A stretch of DNA of 15,352 bases, from positions 1 to 15,352 of the forward strand of contig JBDSTZ010000303.1 of the NCBI GenBank assembly GCA_039927975.1. The letters run 5' to 3'. Position numbers and translations under genes: made by a program. This DNA is from JBDSTZ01 sp039927975. GTDB lineage: Bacteria > Pseudomonadota > Gammaproteobacteria > Burkholderiales > Burkholderiaceae_D. The notes beneath the pieces are model-generated. The model was given only the letters and a program-made list of their open reading frames with translations, was not told the origin of the DNA and made no database searches. Below, in pieces: positions 1 to 6,934 of the stretch; within the stretch, counting starts at the first letter, position 1, and each line of letters starts with the position of its first letter.

Positions 1-574
1 CATCCTCATTTCCGGGCGCGGCTCGAACATGGAAGCGGTCGTGCGCGCGGCCAAGGCCGAGCAATGGCCGGCCAGAATCGCCGCCGTGATCAGCAACAAG
101 GCCGACGCCGCCGGGCTCGCGTTCGCCGAAGCGCACGGCATCCCGACCGCCGTCGTCAGCAACAAGGATTTCCCCGACCGCGCCAGTTTCGACGCCGCCC
201 TGAGCGAAGTCGTCGACCGTTACGCGCCCGACCTGGTCGTGCTGGCCGGCTTCATGCGTATCCTCACCGCGCCGTTCGTCGAGCACTATGCCGGCCGCAT
301 GCTCAATATTCACCCCTCGCTGCTGCCGGCCTTTCCCGGCCTGCACACGCACCAGCAGGCGCTCGACGCGGGCGTCACCGAACACGGCGCCACGGTACAC
401 TTCGTCACGGCCGAACTCGATCACGGCCCGATGGTGGCGCAAGCGACCATTCCGGTGCTGCCGGGCGACACCGAAACCACGCTGGCCACGCGCCTGCTGC
501 CGCAAGAACATTTGTTATACCCGCGCGCGATCCGCATGGTGCTCGACCAGCAGGACGCCGTCAGGACCAGTTAG
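1..574 (+). CDS. purN: Phosphoribosylglycinamide formyltransferase (GART), 5' end missing
   Basis: Transfers a formyl group from 10-formyltetrahydrofolate to GAR, the third step of purine synthesis, in the cytoplasm. The reading frame is open from base 2 (first codons read ILISGRGSNMEAVV), so the gene begins before the window; about 190 of the usual ~210 residues are visible. GRGSNM is the N-terminal phosphate/GAR-binding loop. NIHPSLLPAFPGLHTHQQAL contains the family's catalytic Asn and His, and AELDHGPMVAQ contains the catalytic Asp. The stop is TAG at 572-574. The first in-frame ATG, at 29, lies inside the conserved loop and is not the real start. The next gene follows after 90 nt on the same strand. 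Identification is firm; only the missing N-terminus cannot be judged. Confidence 0.96.
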   Translation, partial: ILISGRGSNMEAVVRAAKAEQWPARIAAVISNKADAAGLAFAEAHGIPTAVVSNKDFPDRASFDAALSEVVDRYAPDLVVLAGFMRILTAPFVEHYAGRMLNIHPSLLPAFPGLHTHQQALDAGVTEHGATVHFVTAELDHGPMVAQATIPVLPGDTETTLATRLLPQEHLLYPRAIRMVLDQQDAVRTS

Positions 575-577
575 CAA

Positions 578-614
578 GGCGCCGCCGCCTGTGATTCATC
601 GGCAAGGCGGCGCC
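578..614 (+). other. GC-rich stem-loop after purN
   Basis: GGCGCCGCC at 578-586 is exactly complementary to GGCGGCGCC at 606-614, giving a 9-bp stem with a 19-nt loop four bases after the purN stop. No T-run follows, so it is not a standard intrinsic terminator. It could stabilise the 3' end of the purN message or cause pausing. The arms also form a near-direct repeat (CAAGGCGCCGCCGCC and CAAGGCGGCGCCGCC), so it may only be simple GC-rich sequence. Confidence 0.4.
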
Positions 615-664
615 GCCAGTACCATCCAATCAGTACCAGTCATTCAGCTTACCTAGGAATACCC

Positions 665-2005
665 ATGAGATTGCCTCCAGCGATACTCGGCAATACTGAA
701 GAAGTATTGCGCGAGATTTTGCGTTTCTCGGCGCCCGCCGATACCACCTTGTCGCGTTACTTCAAGGATCATCCGCGGCTTGGCTCGCGCGAGCGGGGTG
801 CGGTCGCCGAAGGCATCTACGCCATCCTGCGCAACAAGTCCTTCTTCACCGACTTCGCCGAAGCCGGTTCGAGCCCGACCATGCGCCGCCTGACCATCCT
901 CGGCCTGGCCGAAGCGGTCGGCGCCGATTCGCTGGGCGGCCTGACGGAAGAGGAGACCGCCTTCCTTGAGCGCATCAAGCAGATCGACCGCAAGCTGATG
1001 CCGGCGCAAATGCGCGCGAACCTGCCCAAGTGGCTGTTCGACAAATTCGTCGCCCAGTTCGGCGACGCCGAGACGCTGGCCCTGGCCGATGCCTTGAACA
1101 AACCGGCGCCGCTCGATCTGCGTGTCAACTCGATCAAGGCCACCCGCGACGAGGTCGTGCCGCGCCTGGCCGAGGCGCCGATCGCCGCCGAGCCGATGCC
1201 GTACGCCCCGCTCGGCCTGCGCGTGCTGAAGAAGCCCGCGCTGCAAAACCTGCCGCTGTTCAAGGAAGGCGCGATCGAGGTGCAGGACGAAGGCAGCCAG
1301 GTGCTGTCGCAGATCGTCGGCGCCAAGCGCGGCGAGATGGTGGTCGATTTCTGCGCCGGTGCCGGCGGCAAGACACTGGCGCTCGGCGCGCTGATGCGCA
1401 ACACCGGGCGCCTGTACGCCTTCGATATTTCCGAAAAGCGGCTGGCGAAACTCAAGCCGCGCATGGCCCGCAGCGGCTTGTCGAACGTACATCCGGTGCA
1501 GATCGCGCATGAGCGCGACGCCAAGATCAAGCGCCTGGCCGGCAAGATCGACCGCGTGCTGGTCGACGCGCCGTGCTCTGGCCTGGGCACCTTGCGCCGC
1601 AATCCCGACGTCAAATGGCGCCAGAAGCCGGAAGCGATCGGCGAAATGCAGGAAAAGCAAGCCTCGATCCTGGCCGGCGCCGCGCGCCTGCTCAAGGGCG
1701 GCGGCCGGCTGGTGTACGCCACTTGCAGTCTGCTCAACGAAGAGAACGACTTCATCGTCGAGCAATTCCTCGCCGCTCATCCGGACTTCGTGCTGGTGCC
1801 GATGCACCAGGTGCTGGCCGAGCAGAAGATCGCCCTGGAGATGGGCGATTACCTCAAGCTGCTGCCGCACAAGCACCAGACTGACGGCTTCTTTGCCGCC
1901 GTGCTCGAACGCAAGCCGATGCCGAAGAAGGCGCCGCGCGCCGAGGCTGAGACCGATGCCGACGCCGATGCCGACGCCGGGGCGGATGCCGACGCCGGCA
2001 ATTAA
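665..2005 (+). CDS. RsmB/NOP-family SAM-dependent RNA (cytosine-C5) methyltransferase
   Basis: Methylates C5 of cytosine in RNA, probably 16S rRNA, using S-adenosylmethionine. 446 residues, close to E. coli RsmB (429). Visible motifs: SAM-binding motif I DFCAGAGGK (228-236), motif IV DAPCSGLG (301-308) with conserved Cys304, and motif VI ATCSLLNEEN with the nucleophilic Cys354 of the two-cysteine m5C mechanism. DVKW after motif IV is also typical. The start ATG follows a weak AGGAA. The last ~20 residues are an Asp/Ala repeat tail (TDADADADAGADADAGN), probably disordered and outside the fold. I leave the symbol blank because betaproteobacteria often have the true rsmB/sun near fmt, and this purN-linked copy may be a paralog with another target. 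Confidence 0.9.
   Translation: MRLPPAILGNTEEVLREILRFSAPADTTLSRYFKDHPRLGSRERGAVAEGIYAILRNKSFFTDFAEAGSSPTMRRLTILGLAEAVGADSLGGLTEEETAFLERIKQIDRKLMPAQMRANLPKWLFDKFVAQFGDAETLALADALNKPAPLDLRVNSIKATRDEVVPRLAEAPIAAEPMPYAPLGLRVLKKPALQNLPLFKEGAIEVQDEGSQVLSQIVGAKRGEMVVDFCAGAGGKTLALGALMRNTGRLYAFDISEKRLAKLKPRMARSGLSNVHPVQIAHERDAKIKRLAGKIDRVLVDAPCSGLGTLRRNPDVKWRQKPEAIGEMQEKQASILAGAARLLKGGGRLVYATCSLLNEENDFIVEQFLAAHPDFVLVPMHQVLAEQKIALEMGDYLKLLPHKHQTDGFFAAVLERKPMPKKAPRAEAETDADADADAGADADAGN
1955..1996 (+). repeat. Three copies of a 12-bp in-frame repeat at the 3' end of the methyltransferase gene
   Basis: GATGCCGACGCC occurs at 1955-1966, 1967-1978 and 1985-1996, the last separated by GGGGCG. Each unit encodes Asp-Ala-Asp-Ala, so gain or loss of a unit keeps the frame. 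This makes the acidic C-terminal tail of the methyltransferase. Confidence 0.85.
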
Positions 2006-2021
2006 GCCTGGCAATTAAGCC
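1997..2021 (+). repeat. Tandem 12-bp repeat across the methyltransferase stop codon
   Basis: GGCAATTAAGCC is present at 1997-2008 and again at 2010-2021. The first copy contains the Asn codon and TAA stop of the upstream gene. The following bases to about 2047 carry further AAGCC-like units (CAAGCCC, CCAAGCC), so the whole gap before the channel gene looks like degenerate simple repeat. Confidence 0.8.
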
Positions 2022-2064
2022 CAACAAGCAAGCCCGACAACCAAGCCGAGGGATAAGGCAGCCG

Positions 2065-3390
2065 ATGCCGCTACAGAACCTGTTCACCGACCTGCTCGAC
2101 GATATCCGGGATCCCGGCATCATGTGGCAGGTCGGCGCCATCGTCGTGGCGGCCGCGCTGGGCTGGCTGTTGGCGCGATTCATCCGCAAGTCCTATTTGA
2201 GCGGACGTGCCGGGACGGAAGGCGTGACCGCGATCGGGGTCGCCAGCTTCGCCCATGTGCTCAGCCCGCTACTGATCGCCTCACTGCTGTGGGGCGCCAC
2301 CTACCTGCTCCAGCGTTACCACCTGAACGTGCACGTGCTGCGGATCGCCATGCCGGTGTTCGCCTCGCTGGCCGTCATCCGCGCCGCGTTTTATCTGATG
2401 CGGCGCGTGTTCGCCCGCCACGGCGCGGTCGGCAGCGCCATCCTCACCTTCGAGAAAATCTTCGCCACCGTGGTCTGGCTGGCGGTGGCCATGTACATCA
2501 CCGGCTTGTGGCCCGATATCTTCGGCTATCTCAACACCACCACGCTGCCGCTCGGCCGCCACAACGTGACCTTGCTGGCCATTGGCCAGGCGGTGGTGTC
2601 GGTGGTGGTGCTGCTGATGCTGGCGCTGTGGGCCGGCGCCGCGCTTGAAGAACGCCTGATGGGCATGCAGACCCTGCACACCTCGCTGCGGGTGGTGATG
2701 GCGCGCATGAGCCGGGCCGTGCTGATCCTGGTGGCGGTGCTGGTCAGCCTGTCGCTCGTCGGCATCGACCTGACCGTGCTGTCGGTGTTCGGCGGCGCGC
2801 TCGGGGTCGGCCTCGGCCTCGGACTGCAAAAGATCGCCAGCAATTATGTGTCTGGCTTCGTCATCCTGCTCGAACGCAGCCTGTCGATCGGCGACATCAT
2901 TTCGGTCGACAAATTTTCCGGCAAGGTCACCCATATCAATACGCGCTACACAGTTCTGCAAGGGCTCGACGGGGTGGAAACCGTGCTGCCGAACGAGATG
3001 CTGATCTCCGGGCCGGTGCAGAACCAGTCGCTGTCGACCTCGCGCGTGCGCCTGGGCACCCAGTTGACGGTGTCGTACAACAGCGACCTCGACTTGCTGT
3101 TCCCGCAACTTGAAGAGGCGGCAAGCACTGTGACGCGGGTCTTGCAGGACCCGCCGCCGAACGCCGTGCTGCGCCAGTTTGGCCCAGACGGCTTCGATCT
3201 CGACGTCGGATTCTGGATCGACGATCCCCACAATGGGCGTGGCGGGGTGGTCTCCGATGTCAACCGCGCGCTGTGGAAAGCGTTGAGAACGGCAGGCGTC
3301 ACCCTGCCGCACAAGTTTTACGACGTCCGCCTGCAGGACTTGCGCACGCCCCCCGCTACGGAAGAGTTGTCGCAGCCCAATACGAATTGA
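2065..3390 (+). CDS. MscS-family small-conductance mechanosensitive channel
   Basis: Inner-membrane channel that opens under membrane tension to release solutes on hypo-osmotic shock. 441 residues, longer than E. coli MscS (286) because extra transmembrane helices precede the conserved core. Hydrophobic segments are seen near 21-40, 62-82, 92-112, 131-148, 170-192 and 217-235. The pore-lining helix follows with the small-residue pattern GGALGVGLGLGLQKIASNYV (243-262), then the beta-domain (SIGDIISVDKFSGKVTHI, VLPNEMLISGPVQNQS) and an alpha/beta C-terminal domain to about 425. The start ATG is preceded by GAGGGATAAGGCAGCC, which supplies a purine-rich binding site. It lies 59 nt after the methyltransferase stop, and co-transcription is plausible. 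Family is certain; the subfamily and any specific gating ligand are not. Confidence 0.93.
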   Translation: MPLQNLFTDLLDDIRDPGIMWQVGAIVVAAALGWLLARFIRKSYLSGRAGTEGVTAIGVASFAHVLSPLLIASLLWGATYLLQRYHLNVHVLRIAMPVFASLAVIRAAFYLMRRVFARHGAVGSAILTFEKIFATVVWLAVAMYITGLWPDIFGYLNTTTLPLGRHNVTLLAIGQAVVSVVVLLMLALWAGAALEERLMGMQTLHTSLRVVMARMSRAVLILVAVLVSLSLVGIDLTVLSVFGGALGVGLGLGLQKIASNYVSGFVILLERSLSIGDIISVDKFSGKVTHINTRYTVLQGLDGVETVLPNEMLISGPVQNQSLSTSRVRLGTQLTVSYNSDLDLLFPQLEEAASTVTRVLQDPPPNAVLRQFGPDGFDLDVGFWIDDPHNGRGGVVSDVNRALWKALRTAGVTLPHKFYDVRLQDLRTPPATEELSQPNTN

Positions 3391-3425
3391 TGCTGCGAAT
3401 CGTGCCGTATGACAGTAGATAGGCG

Positions 3426-3431
3426 TAAAAT
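3426..3431 (+). promoter_or_regulatory. Possible -10 element for the desaturase gene
   Basis: TAAAAT lies 67 nt before the chosen desaturase start, in the 107-nt gap after the channel gene. No good -35 is seen at 16-18 nt (ATGACA at 3409 is too close), so the assignment is weak. A small hairpin (CCGGT, 7-nt loop, ACCGG) follows in the presumed leader. Confidence 0.3.
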
Positions 3432-3497
3432 GTGAAGTTGGCCTACCGGTCCCAAGAACCGGAGCGCGCAGGACCTACCATCCACCTTGGAGAAGTA

Positions 3498-4709
3498 ATG
3501 AATTTGTTAAGCAGCATGTGGCACGCAGTACTGGCATTTCTTGATGGCGGCATTGTTGACCTGTCGGCATGGCAGGTTGTCATTTACACTTTGATCGTCA
3601 CCCATATCACCATCGCGAGTGTGACGATCTACCTGCATCGCCACCAGGCGCACCGCGCGCTGGACCTGCACGCGATCCCGAGTCATTTCTTCCGTTTCTG
3701 GCTGTGGTTGACGACCGGCCAGGTCACCAAGGAATGGGCGGCCGTCCATCGCAAGCATCACGCAAAGTGCGAGACCGTCGACGATCCGCACAGCCCTGTC
3801 ACGCGCGGAATCAAGAAGGTGCTGCTCGAAGGCGCCGAACTGTATCGCATCGAATCGAAGAACCTGGAAACCATGGAGAAGTATGGCCACGGCACGCCGA
3901 CCGATTGGATGGAACGTAACGTCTACAGCCGTTTCAGCATGCAGGGCGTGGTCCTGCTGTTCATCGTCAACGTCGCGCTGTTCGGCGTAATCGGCGTGAC
4001 CATCTGGGCGATCCAGATGCTGTGGATTCCCGTGACGGCGGCCGGCATCATCAATGGTATCGGCCACTACTGGGGCTATCGCAATTACGATTGCGCCGAC
4101 GCGGCCACCAACATCATCCCGCTTGGCATCCTGATCGGCGGTGAAGAACTGCACAATAATCACCACACCTTTGCCACCTCGGCCAAGCTGTCGAGCAAGT
4201 GGTACGAGTTCGATATCGGCTGGATGTATATTCGCATTCTCGAAACGCTGGGCCTGGCCAAGGTGAAGAAGCTGGCGCCGGCGCCGCGTTTCGCGCGCGG
4301 CAAGCAAGTGGCCGATTTCGATACGCTGCAATCGGTGATCTCGAACCGCTACGACGTGATGGCCAAGTACACCAAGTCGGTCAAGCGCGCCTGGCATGAA
4401 GAGATCGAGCACCTGAAGAAAAAGAAGGAACTCGAATCGCGCTTCCTGAAGTCGTCGCGCAAGCTGTTGCAGCGCGAGCCGGGCAAGCTGGAAGCGCCGC
4501 AGAAACAGCAGCTGGTCGAGCTTTTCCAGCACAGCAAGGCGCTGGAAACCATGCACCATATGCGGGTTGAGCTGGCCGCAATCTGGGAGCGGTCGCATTC
4601 GACCCGCGACCAGCTGCTGCATCAGCTGCAGGACTGGTGCGTGCGCGCCGAAGCATCGGGCATCAAGTCGCTGCAAGAATTTTCGATGCGCCTGCGCAGC
4701 TACGCGTAA
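3498..4709 (+). CDS. Membrane fatty acid desaturase (acyl-CoA desaturase type) with long C-terminal tail
   Basis: Di-iron integral membrane enzyme that puts a cis double bond in acyl chains, adjusting membrane fluidity. All three histidine boxes are present: HRHQAH (47-52), HRKHH (84-88) and HNNHH (219-223), between hydrophobic segments near 25-45, 62-75 and 148-190. I start at ATG 3498 because GGAG at 3489-3492 sits 5 nt upstream; an in-frame GTG at 3432 would add 22 residues unlike the family. The product is 403 residues. The catalytic part ends near 255. The rest, to 403, is a charged helical tail (RAWHEEIEHLKKKKELESRF, then QDWCVRAEASGIKSLQEF) that recalls the C-terminus of ISL3-family transposases; such tails are, from memory, usual in betaproteobacterial homologs. 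Expected substrate is a saturated C16/C18 acyl chain; position of the double bond is unproven. Confidence 0.93.
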   Translation: MNLLSSMWHAVLAFLDGGIVDLSAWQVVIYTLIVTHITIASVTIYLHRHQAHRALDLHAIPSHFFRFWLWLTTGQVTKEWAAVHRKHHAKCETVDDPHSPVTRGIKKVLLEGAELYRIESKNLETMEKYGHGTPTDWMERNVYSRFSMQGVVLLFIVNVALFGVIGVTIWAIQMLWIPVTAAGIINGIGHYWGYRNYDCADAATNIIPLGILIGGEELHNNHHTFATSAKLSSKWYEFDIGWMYIRILETLGLAKVKKLAPAPRFARGKQVADFDTLQSVISNRYDVMAKYTKSVKRAWHEEIEHLKKKKELESRFLKSSRKLLQREPGKLEAPQKQQLVELFQHSKALETMHHMRVELAAIWERSHSTRDQLLHQLQDWCVRAEASGIKSLQEFSMRLRSYA

Positions 4710-4729
4710 GGCGGGTTGGCGACAAAACC

Positions 4730-4754
4730 AAGGCTCCTTCGTGGAGCCTTTTTT
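4730..4754 (+). terminator. Rho-independent terminator after the desaturase gene
   Basis: Perfect 8-bp stem AAGGCTCC (4730-4737) and GGAGCCTT (4743-4750) with loop TTCGT, followed by TTTT. It lies 20 nt after the desaturase stop and ends the + strand block. Confidence 0.93.
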
Positions 4755-4822
4755 ACAGGCCTGCACACTTGCGGTGGGCTCGCTGTCGTAGTACCGATCA
4801 CTGCATTAGGAGGCCGCCGTGT

Positions 4823-4857
4823 CTGGCGAAACCTTTGCCAGTCGCCGGTTTCGCCAG
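4823..4857. repeat. Perfect 11-bp inverted repeat in the gap between desaturase and rpmG
   Basis: CTGGCGAAACC (4823-4833) and GGTTTCGCCAG (4847-4857) are exact complements with a 13-nt spacer. No T-run follows on either strand, so it is not a standard terminator. The 291-nt gap (4710-5000) otherwise holds only the two flanking terminators; I see no gene in it. TGGCGAAACCTTTGCC within the element also has the GG-N10-GC spacing of a sigma-54 site, but no + strand gene follows. Confidence 0.7.
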
Positions 4858-4944
4858 CGTCTTGGTGCAGTTGCCGGTTAGGCGAGGTGTCCTGCATGGC
4901 CTGCACGTCCGAGCATGGCAGGTCTTTTCTCACTCGGCGAACAA

Positions 4945-4974
4945 CAAAAAAGCCGCGCACTTGCGTGGGCGGCT
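4945..4974 (-). terminator. Rho-independent terminator of the rpmB-rpmG operon
   Basis: Read on the - strand: AGCCGC, a C-C mismatch, CAC, loop GCAA, GTG, a C, GCGGCT, then a run of T. The GCAA tetraloop and the T-run (A-run at 4946-4951 on the + strand) make this convincing. It lies 26 nt after the rpmG stop. Confidence 0.9.
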
Positions 4975-5000
4975 CTTCTTGAAAGACAGGTAATCGTTGA

Positions 5001-5168
5001 TTACTTGATCTTCGTTTCTTTGTACATCACATGCTTGCGTGCCTTGGGATCGAACTTCATGATCTCCATTTTTGCAGGCATCGTGCGCTTGTTCTTGTCG
5101 GTGGTGTAGAAGTGACCCGTACCCGCGGTCGATTCCAGCTTGATTTTGTCGCGGCCAGTTTTTGCCAT
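5001..5168 (-). CDS. rpmG: 50S ribosomal protein bL33
   Basis: Small basic protein of the large ribosomal subunit, located near the E site. 55 residues, the normal length. It reads MAKTGRDKIKLESTAGTGHF at the start and ends in YKETKIK. It has no cysteine, so it is the zinc-independent form. Start ATG (complement of 5166-5168) follows AGGGAGC at 5-6 nt. It lies 13 nt after rpmB, the usual rpmB-rpmG operon order, and is closed by the terminator at 4945-4974. Confidence 0.97.
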   Translation of the reverse strand: MAKTGRDKIKLESTAGTGHFYTTDKNKRTMPAKMEIMKFDPKARKHVMYKETKIK

Positions 5169-5181
5169 GATAGCTCCCTAA

Positions 5182-5418
5182 TTAAACTTTTTCGCCACGG
5201 GCGCGCATGTCAGCCAAAACGGCATCGATGCCGACTTTGTCGATGACGCGCAGACCGGCGTTGGACAAGCGCAGGGAGACCCAGCGGTTTTCCGATTCCA
5301 CGAAGATGCGGCGGTTTTGCAGGTTAGGCAAAAAACGACGCTTCGTTTTGTTGTTAGCGTGGGAGACGTTGTTACCAACCATCGGGCCCTTGCCAGTTAC
5401 TTGGCAAACACGTGCCAT
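5182..5418 (-). CDS. rpmB: 50S ribosomal protein bL28
   Basis: Structural protein of the large ribosomal subunit. 78 residues, the standard length, beginning MARVCQVTGKGPMVGNNVSH and ending VLADMRARGEKV, with the conserved SHANNKTKRRFLPNLQ region. A strong AGGAG (complement of 5425-5429) lies 6 nt before ATG. First gene of the rpmB-rpmG operon, with a promoter of its own at 5457-5486. Confidence 0.98.
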   Translation of the reverse strand: MARVCQVTGKGPMVGNNVSHANNKTKRRFLPNLQNRRIFVESENRWVSLRLSNAGLRVIDKVGIDAVLADMRARGEKV

Positions 5419-5456
5419 AGCGCACTCCTAAAAAATATCCAACTTGGAAAAGAAAG

Positions 5457-5486
5457 AGTATAGCGCGAAAATCATCGGGGAATCAA
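5457..5486 (-). promoter_or_regulatory. Sigma-70 promoter of rpmB-rpmG
   Basis: Read on the - strand: TTGATT (complement of 5481-5486), 18-nt spacer, TATACT (complement of 5457-5462). It is followed after about 38 nt by the rpmB start with its AGGAG. Both boxes are close to consensus and the position fits a highly expressed ribosomal operon. Confidence 0.75.
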
Positions 5487-5745
5487 TGACTTGTGAAAAA
5501 CAATTGTGTCTCGCGCACGTCGCACTATTTAACAATTGGCGCGGGGAGACCCAGCTCCGGGGCGAACAGTTATTTTCACTCTGTTAAGCTATCAAATCGG
5601 CACGCTGCCCGTCGCAAGTGAGTGGGCGACCGCCTGTGGGGCCGCGACAACGGCCACAAGGATTCTCCCTTCACTGCAACGACACAGGCGACGGCCGCGC
5701 GCAGCGTCCCCCGGCGCGTGCTGGCGTCACCGACCGGGAGACCCA
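5487..5745. other. Intergenic region without a recognisable gene
   Basis: The gap between the rpmB promoter and the end of the kelch gene. I see no credible gene and no terminator with a T-run for the kelch gene. The 10-mer GGGAGACCCA occurs at 5544-5553 and again at 5736-5745, directly beside the kelch stop, and ACAATTG occurs twice near 5510-5540. These may be chance or a trace of a past rearrangement. Confidence 0.5.
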
Positions 5746-6855
5746 CTAAAAGGTGCACATCTCCGCACTGGTCAACATCGCATTGGCGTTCAGTCCGCCC
5801 AGCAGTATCACTGCCCCGCCAGGCAACAGCGACGCGGAGTGGCTGAAGCGCATGCGCGGCCGCAAGCCGGTAGCCGACCATTTTTTGCTAACCGGATCGT
5901 ATAGTTCCGCCGTCGGCGCCTGGTTGCTGGCGATGACGCCGCCGTCGACAAGGATCTGTCCACCTGGTAGCAAGGTCGCCGTATGCAGATGGCGCGCCGT
6001 CAGCAGGCTCGGTCCCGGCGTCCAGGTATTGCTGGCGCTATCGTAGAGTTCGACGGCGGCGCTCGATTTGCCGGCACCGTATCCACCGGCGATCAGGACC
6101 TTGCCATCGTTTAGCATGGTGGCGCTGTGCGACCATCGCGCGGCCGCAAGGGCGCCGCCGATTTGCCACTTGCCGGTCGCCGGATCGAACAGTTCGGTGT
6201 CGGCCAGGCCGCCGAACTCGCCCACGCCGCCGCTCAGCAGCACCTTGCCATTGTTGAGCAGGGTGGCGGTGTGCAATTGCCGCGCGTTGTGCAATAGCCC
6301 GACCTTCCTCCAGCTTTGGCTGGCGCTCTCGTACACCACCGCGGTGGCCAGTTCCGCTGTGTCTTCATATTCCTCGTCGTCCGGATAGCCGTGGCCGCCG
6401 GCGATCAGCACGTCGCCATTCGCCAGCAAGGTGGCCGTGTGATTGGCGCGCAGCGCCTCACTTATTGGGCCGAGTGCGAACCAGGTGTTCGCGGCCGGGT
6501 CGAAAATCTCGGCGCTATTGCGGAACACGGTTTTGTCGACCCCGCCCGTGACCAGCACCGTGCCATCGCGCAGCAACGTCGCGGTATGTTGCGAGCGGGT
6601 CACCGTCATCGACTCGGCGTCGGCCCAGGTATTTTTCTTCGGGTCATAGATTTCCACATGTGCCGTGGCATCGCCATTCACGGTGATGCCGCCCGCCACC
6701 AGCACCATGCCATTGGGCAGGACTGTCGCGGTATGGCCCTGGCGCGCGATGGTCATCGGTGCCGCCTCTTTCAGTTGCTGGGCGTTGGCATCAAGGCCGG
6801 ACAGGACGAACAGAAGGCAGATGCCGCAGCGCTTGATTCGCTTGCACAAATTCAT
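5746..6855 (-). CDS. Secreted kelch-repeat beta-propeller protein
   Basis: Exported protein of unknown partner. Residues 1-26 form a signal peptide (basic MNLCKRIKR, hydrophobic CGICLLFVLSG, cleavage after DANA). The remainder is seven kelch repeats, each with an R-x-x-H-[TS]-A-[TS] strand and a double Gly after VL[VI]xGG. The repeat histidines are at 41, 90, 139, 195, 243, 291 and 339, spaced 48-56 apart, and W and YDP/FDP residues follow in each blade. Seven repeats predict one closed seven-bladed propeller and nothing else: no catalytic domain, anchor or PEP-CTERM signal, and the protein stops at AEMCTF just after the last blade. The start has no clear ribosome-binding site (CTCCCCCACC precedes ATG). 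It lies downstream of the PEP-CTERM cohesin gene but beyond that gene's terminator, so shared transcription is uncertain. Kelch propellers usually bind proteins or glycans. Confidence 0.88.
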   Translation of the reverse strand: MNLCKRIKRCGICLLFVLSGLDANAQQLKEAAPMTIARQGHTATVLPNGMVLVAGGITVNGDATAHVEIYDPKKNTWADAESMTVTRSQHTATLLRDGTVLVTGGVDKTVFRNSAEIFDPAANTWFALGPISEALRANHTATLLANGDVLIAGGHGYPDDEEYEDTAELATAVVYESASQSWRKVGLLHNARQLHTATLLNNGKVLLSGGVGEFGGLADTELFDPATGKWQIGGALAAARWSHSATMLNDGKVLIAGGYGAGKSSAAVELYDSASNTWTPGPSLLTARHLHTATLLPGGQILVDGGVIASNQAPTAELYDPVSKKWSATGLRPRMRFSHSASLLPGGAVILLGGLNANAMLTSAEMCTF

Positions 6856-6881
6856 GGTGGGGGAGTTCGCATCAAAAATTT

Positions 6882-6915
6882 AAAAAGGCCATCGCAGGCG
6901 TTGCCATCGATGGCC
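6882..6915 (-). terminator. Rho-independent terminator after the PEP-CTERM cohesin gene
   Basis: On the - strand GGCCATCG (complement of 6908-6915) pairs with CGATGGCC (complement of 6887-6894) across a 13-nt loop and is followed by TTTTTAAATTTTT. It lies 20 nt after the stop of the PEP-CTERM gene and only 27 nt before the kelch start, so the kelch gene needs read-through or a promoter inside this stretch. Confidence 0.88.
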
Positions 6916-6934
6916 GAACCGGTCTGCCGCCGCC

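Noticed and set aside
653..2014. Long - strand open frame opposite the RNA methyltransferase gene
   Set aside because: It mirrors the codon pattern of the real gene in GC-rich DNA, gives a His/Arg/Gln-rich product with no motif, and the + strand gene has all family motifs.
3432..3497. N-terminal extension of the desaturase from GTG 3432
   Set aside because: No ribosome-binding site before the GTG, the extension overlaps the -10 candidate, and GGAG sits well before ATG 3498.
5544..5745. Direct repeat GGGAGACCCA bracketing a 192-nt segment, as if target duplications of a lost element
   Set aside because: Only 10 bp, no inverted ends inside and no remnant gene; chance in GC-rich DNA is not excluded.
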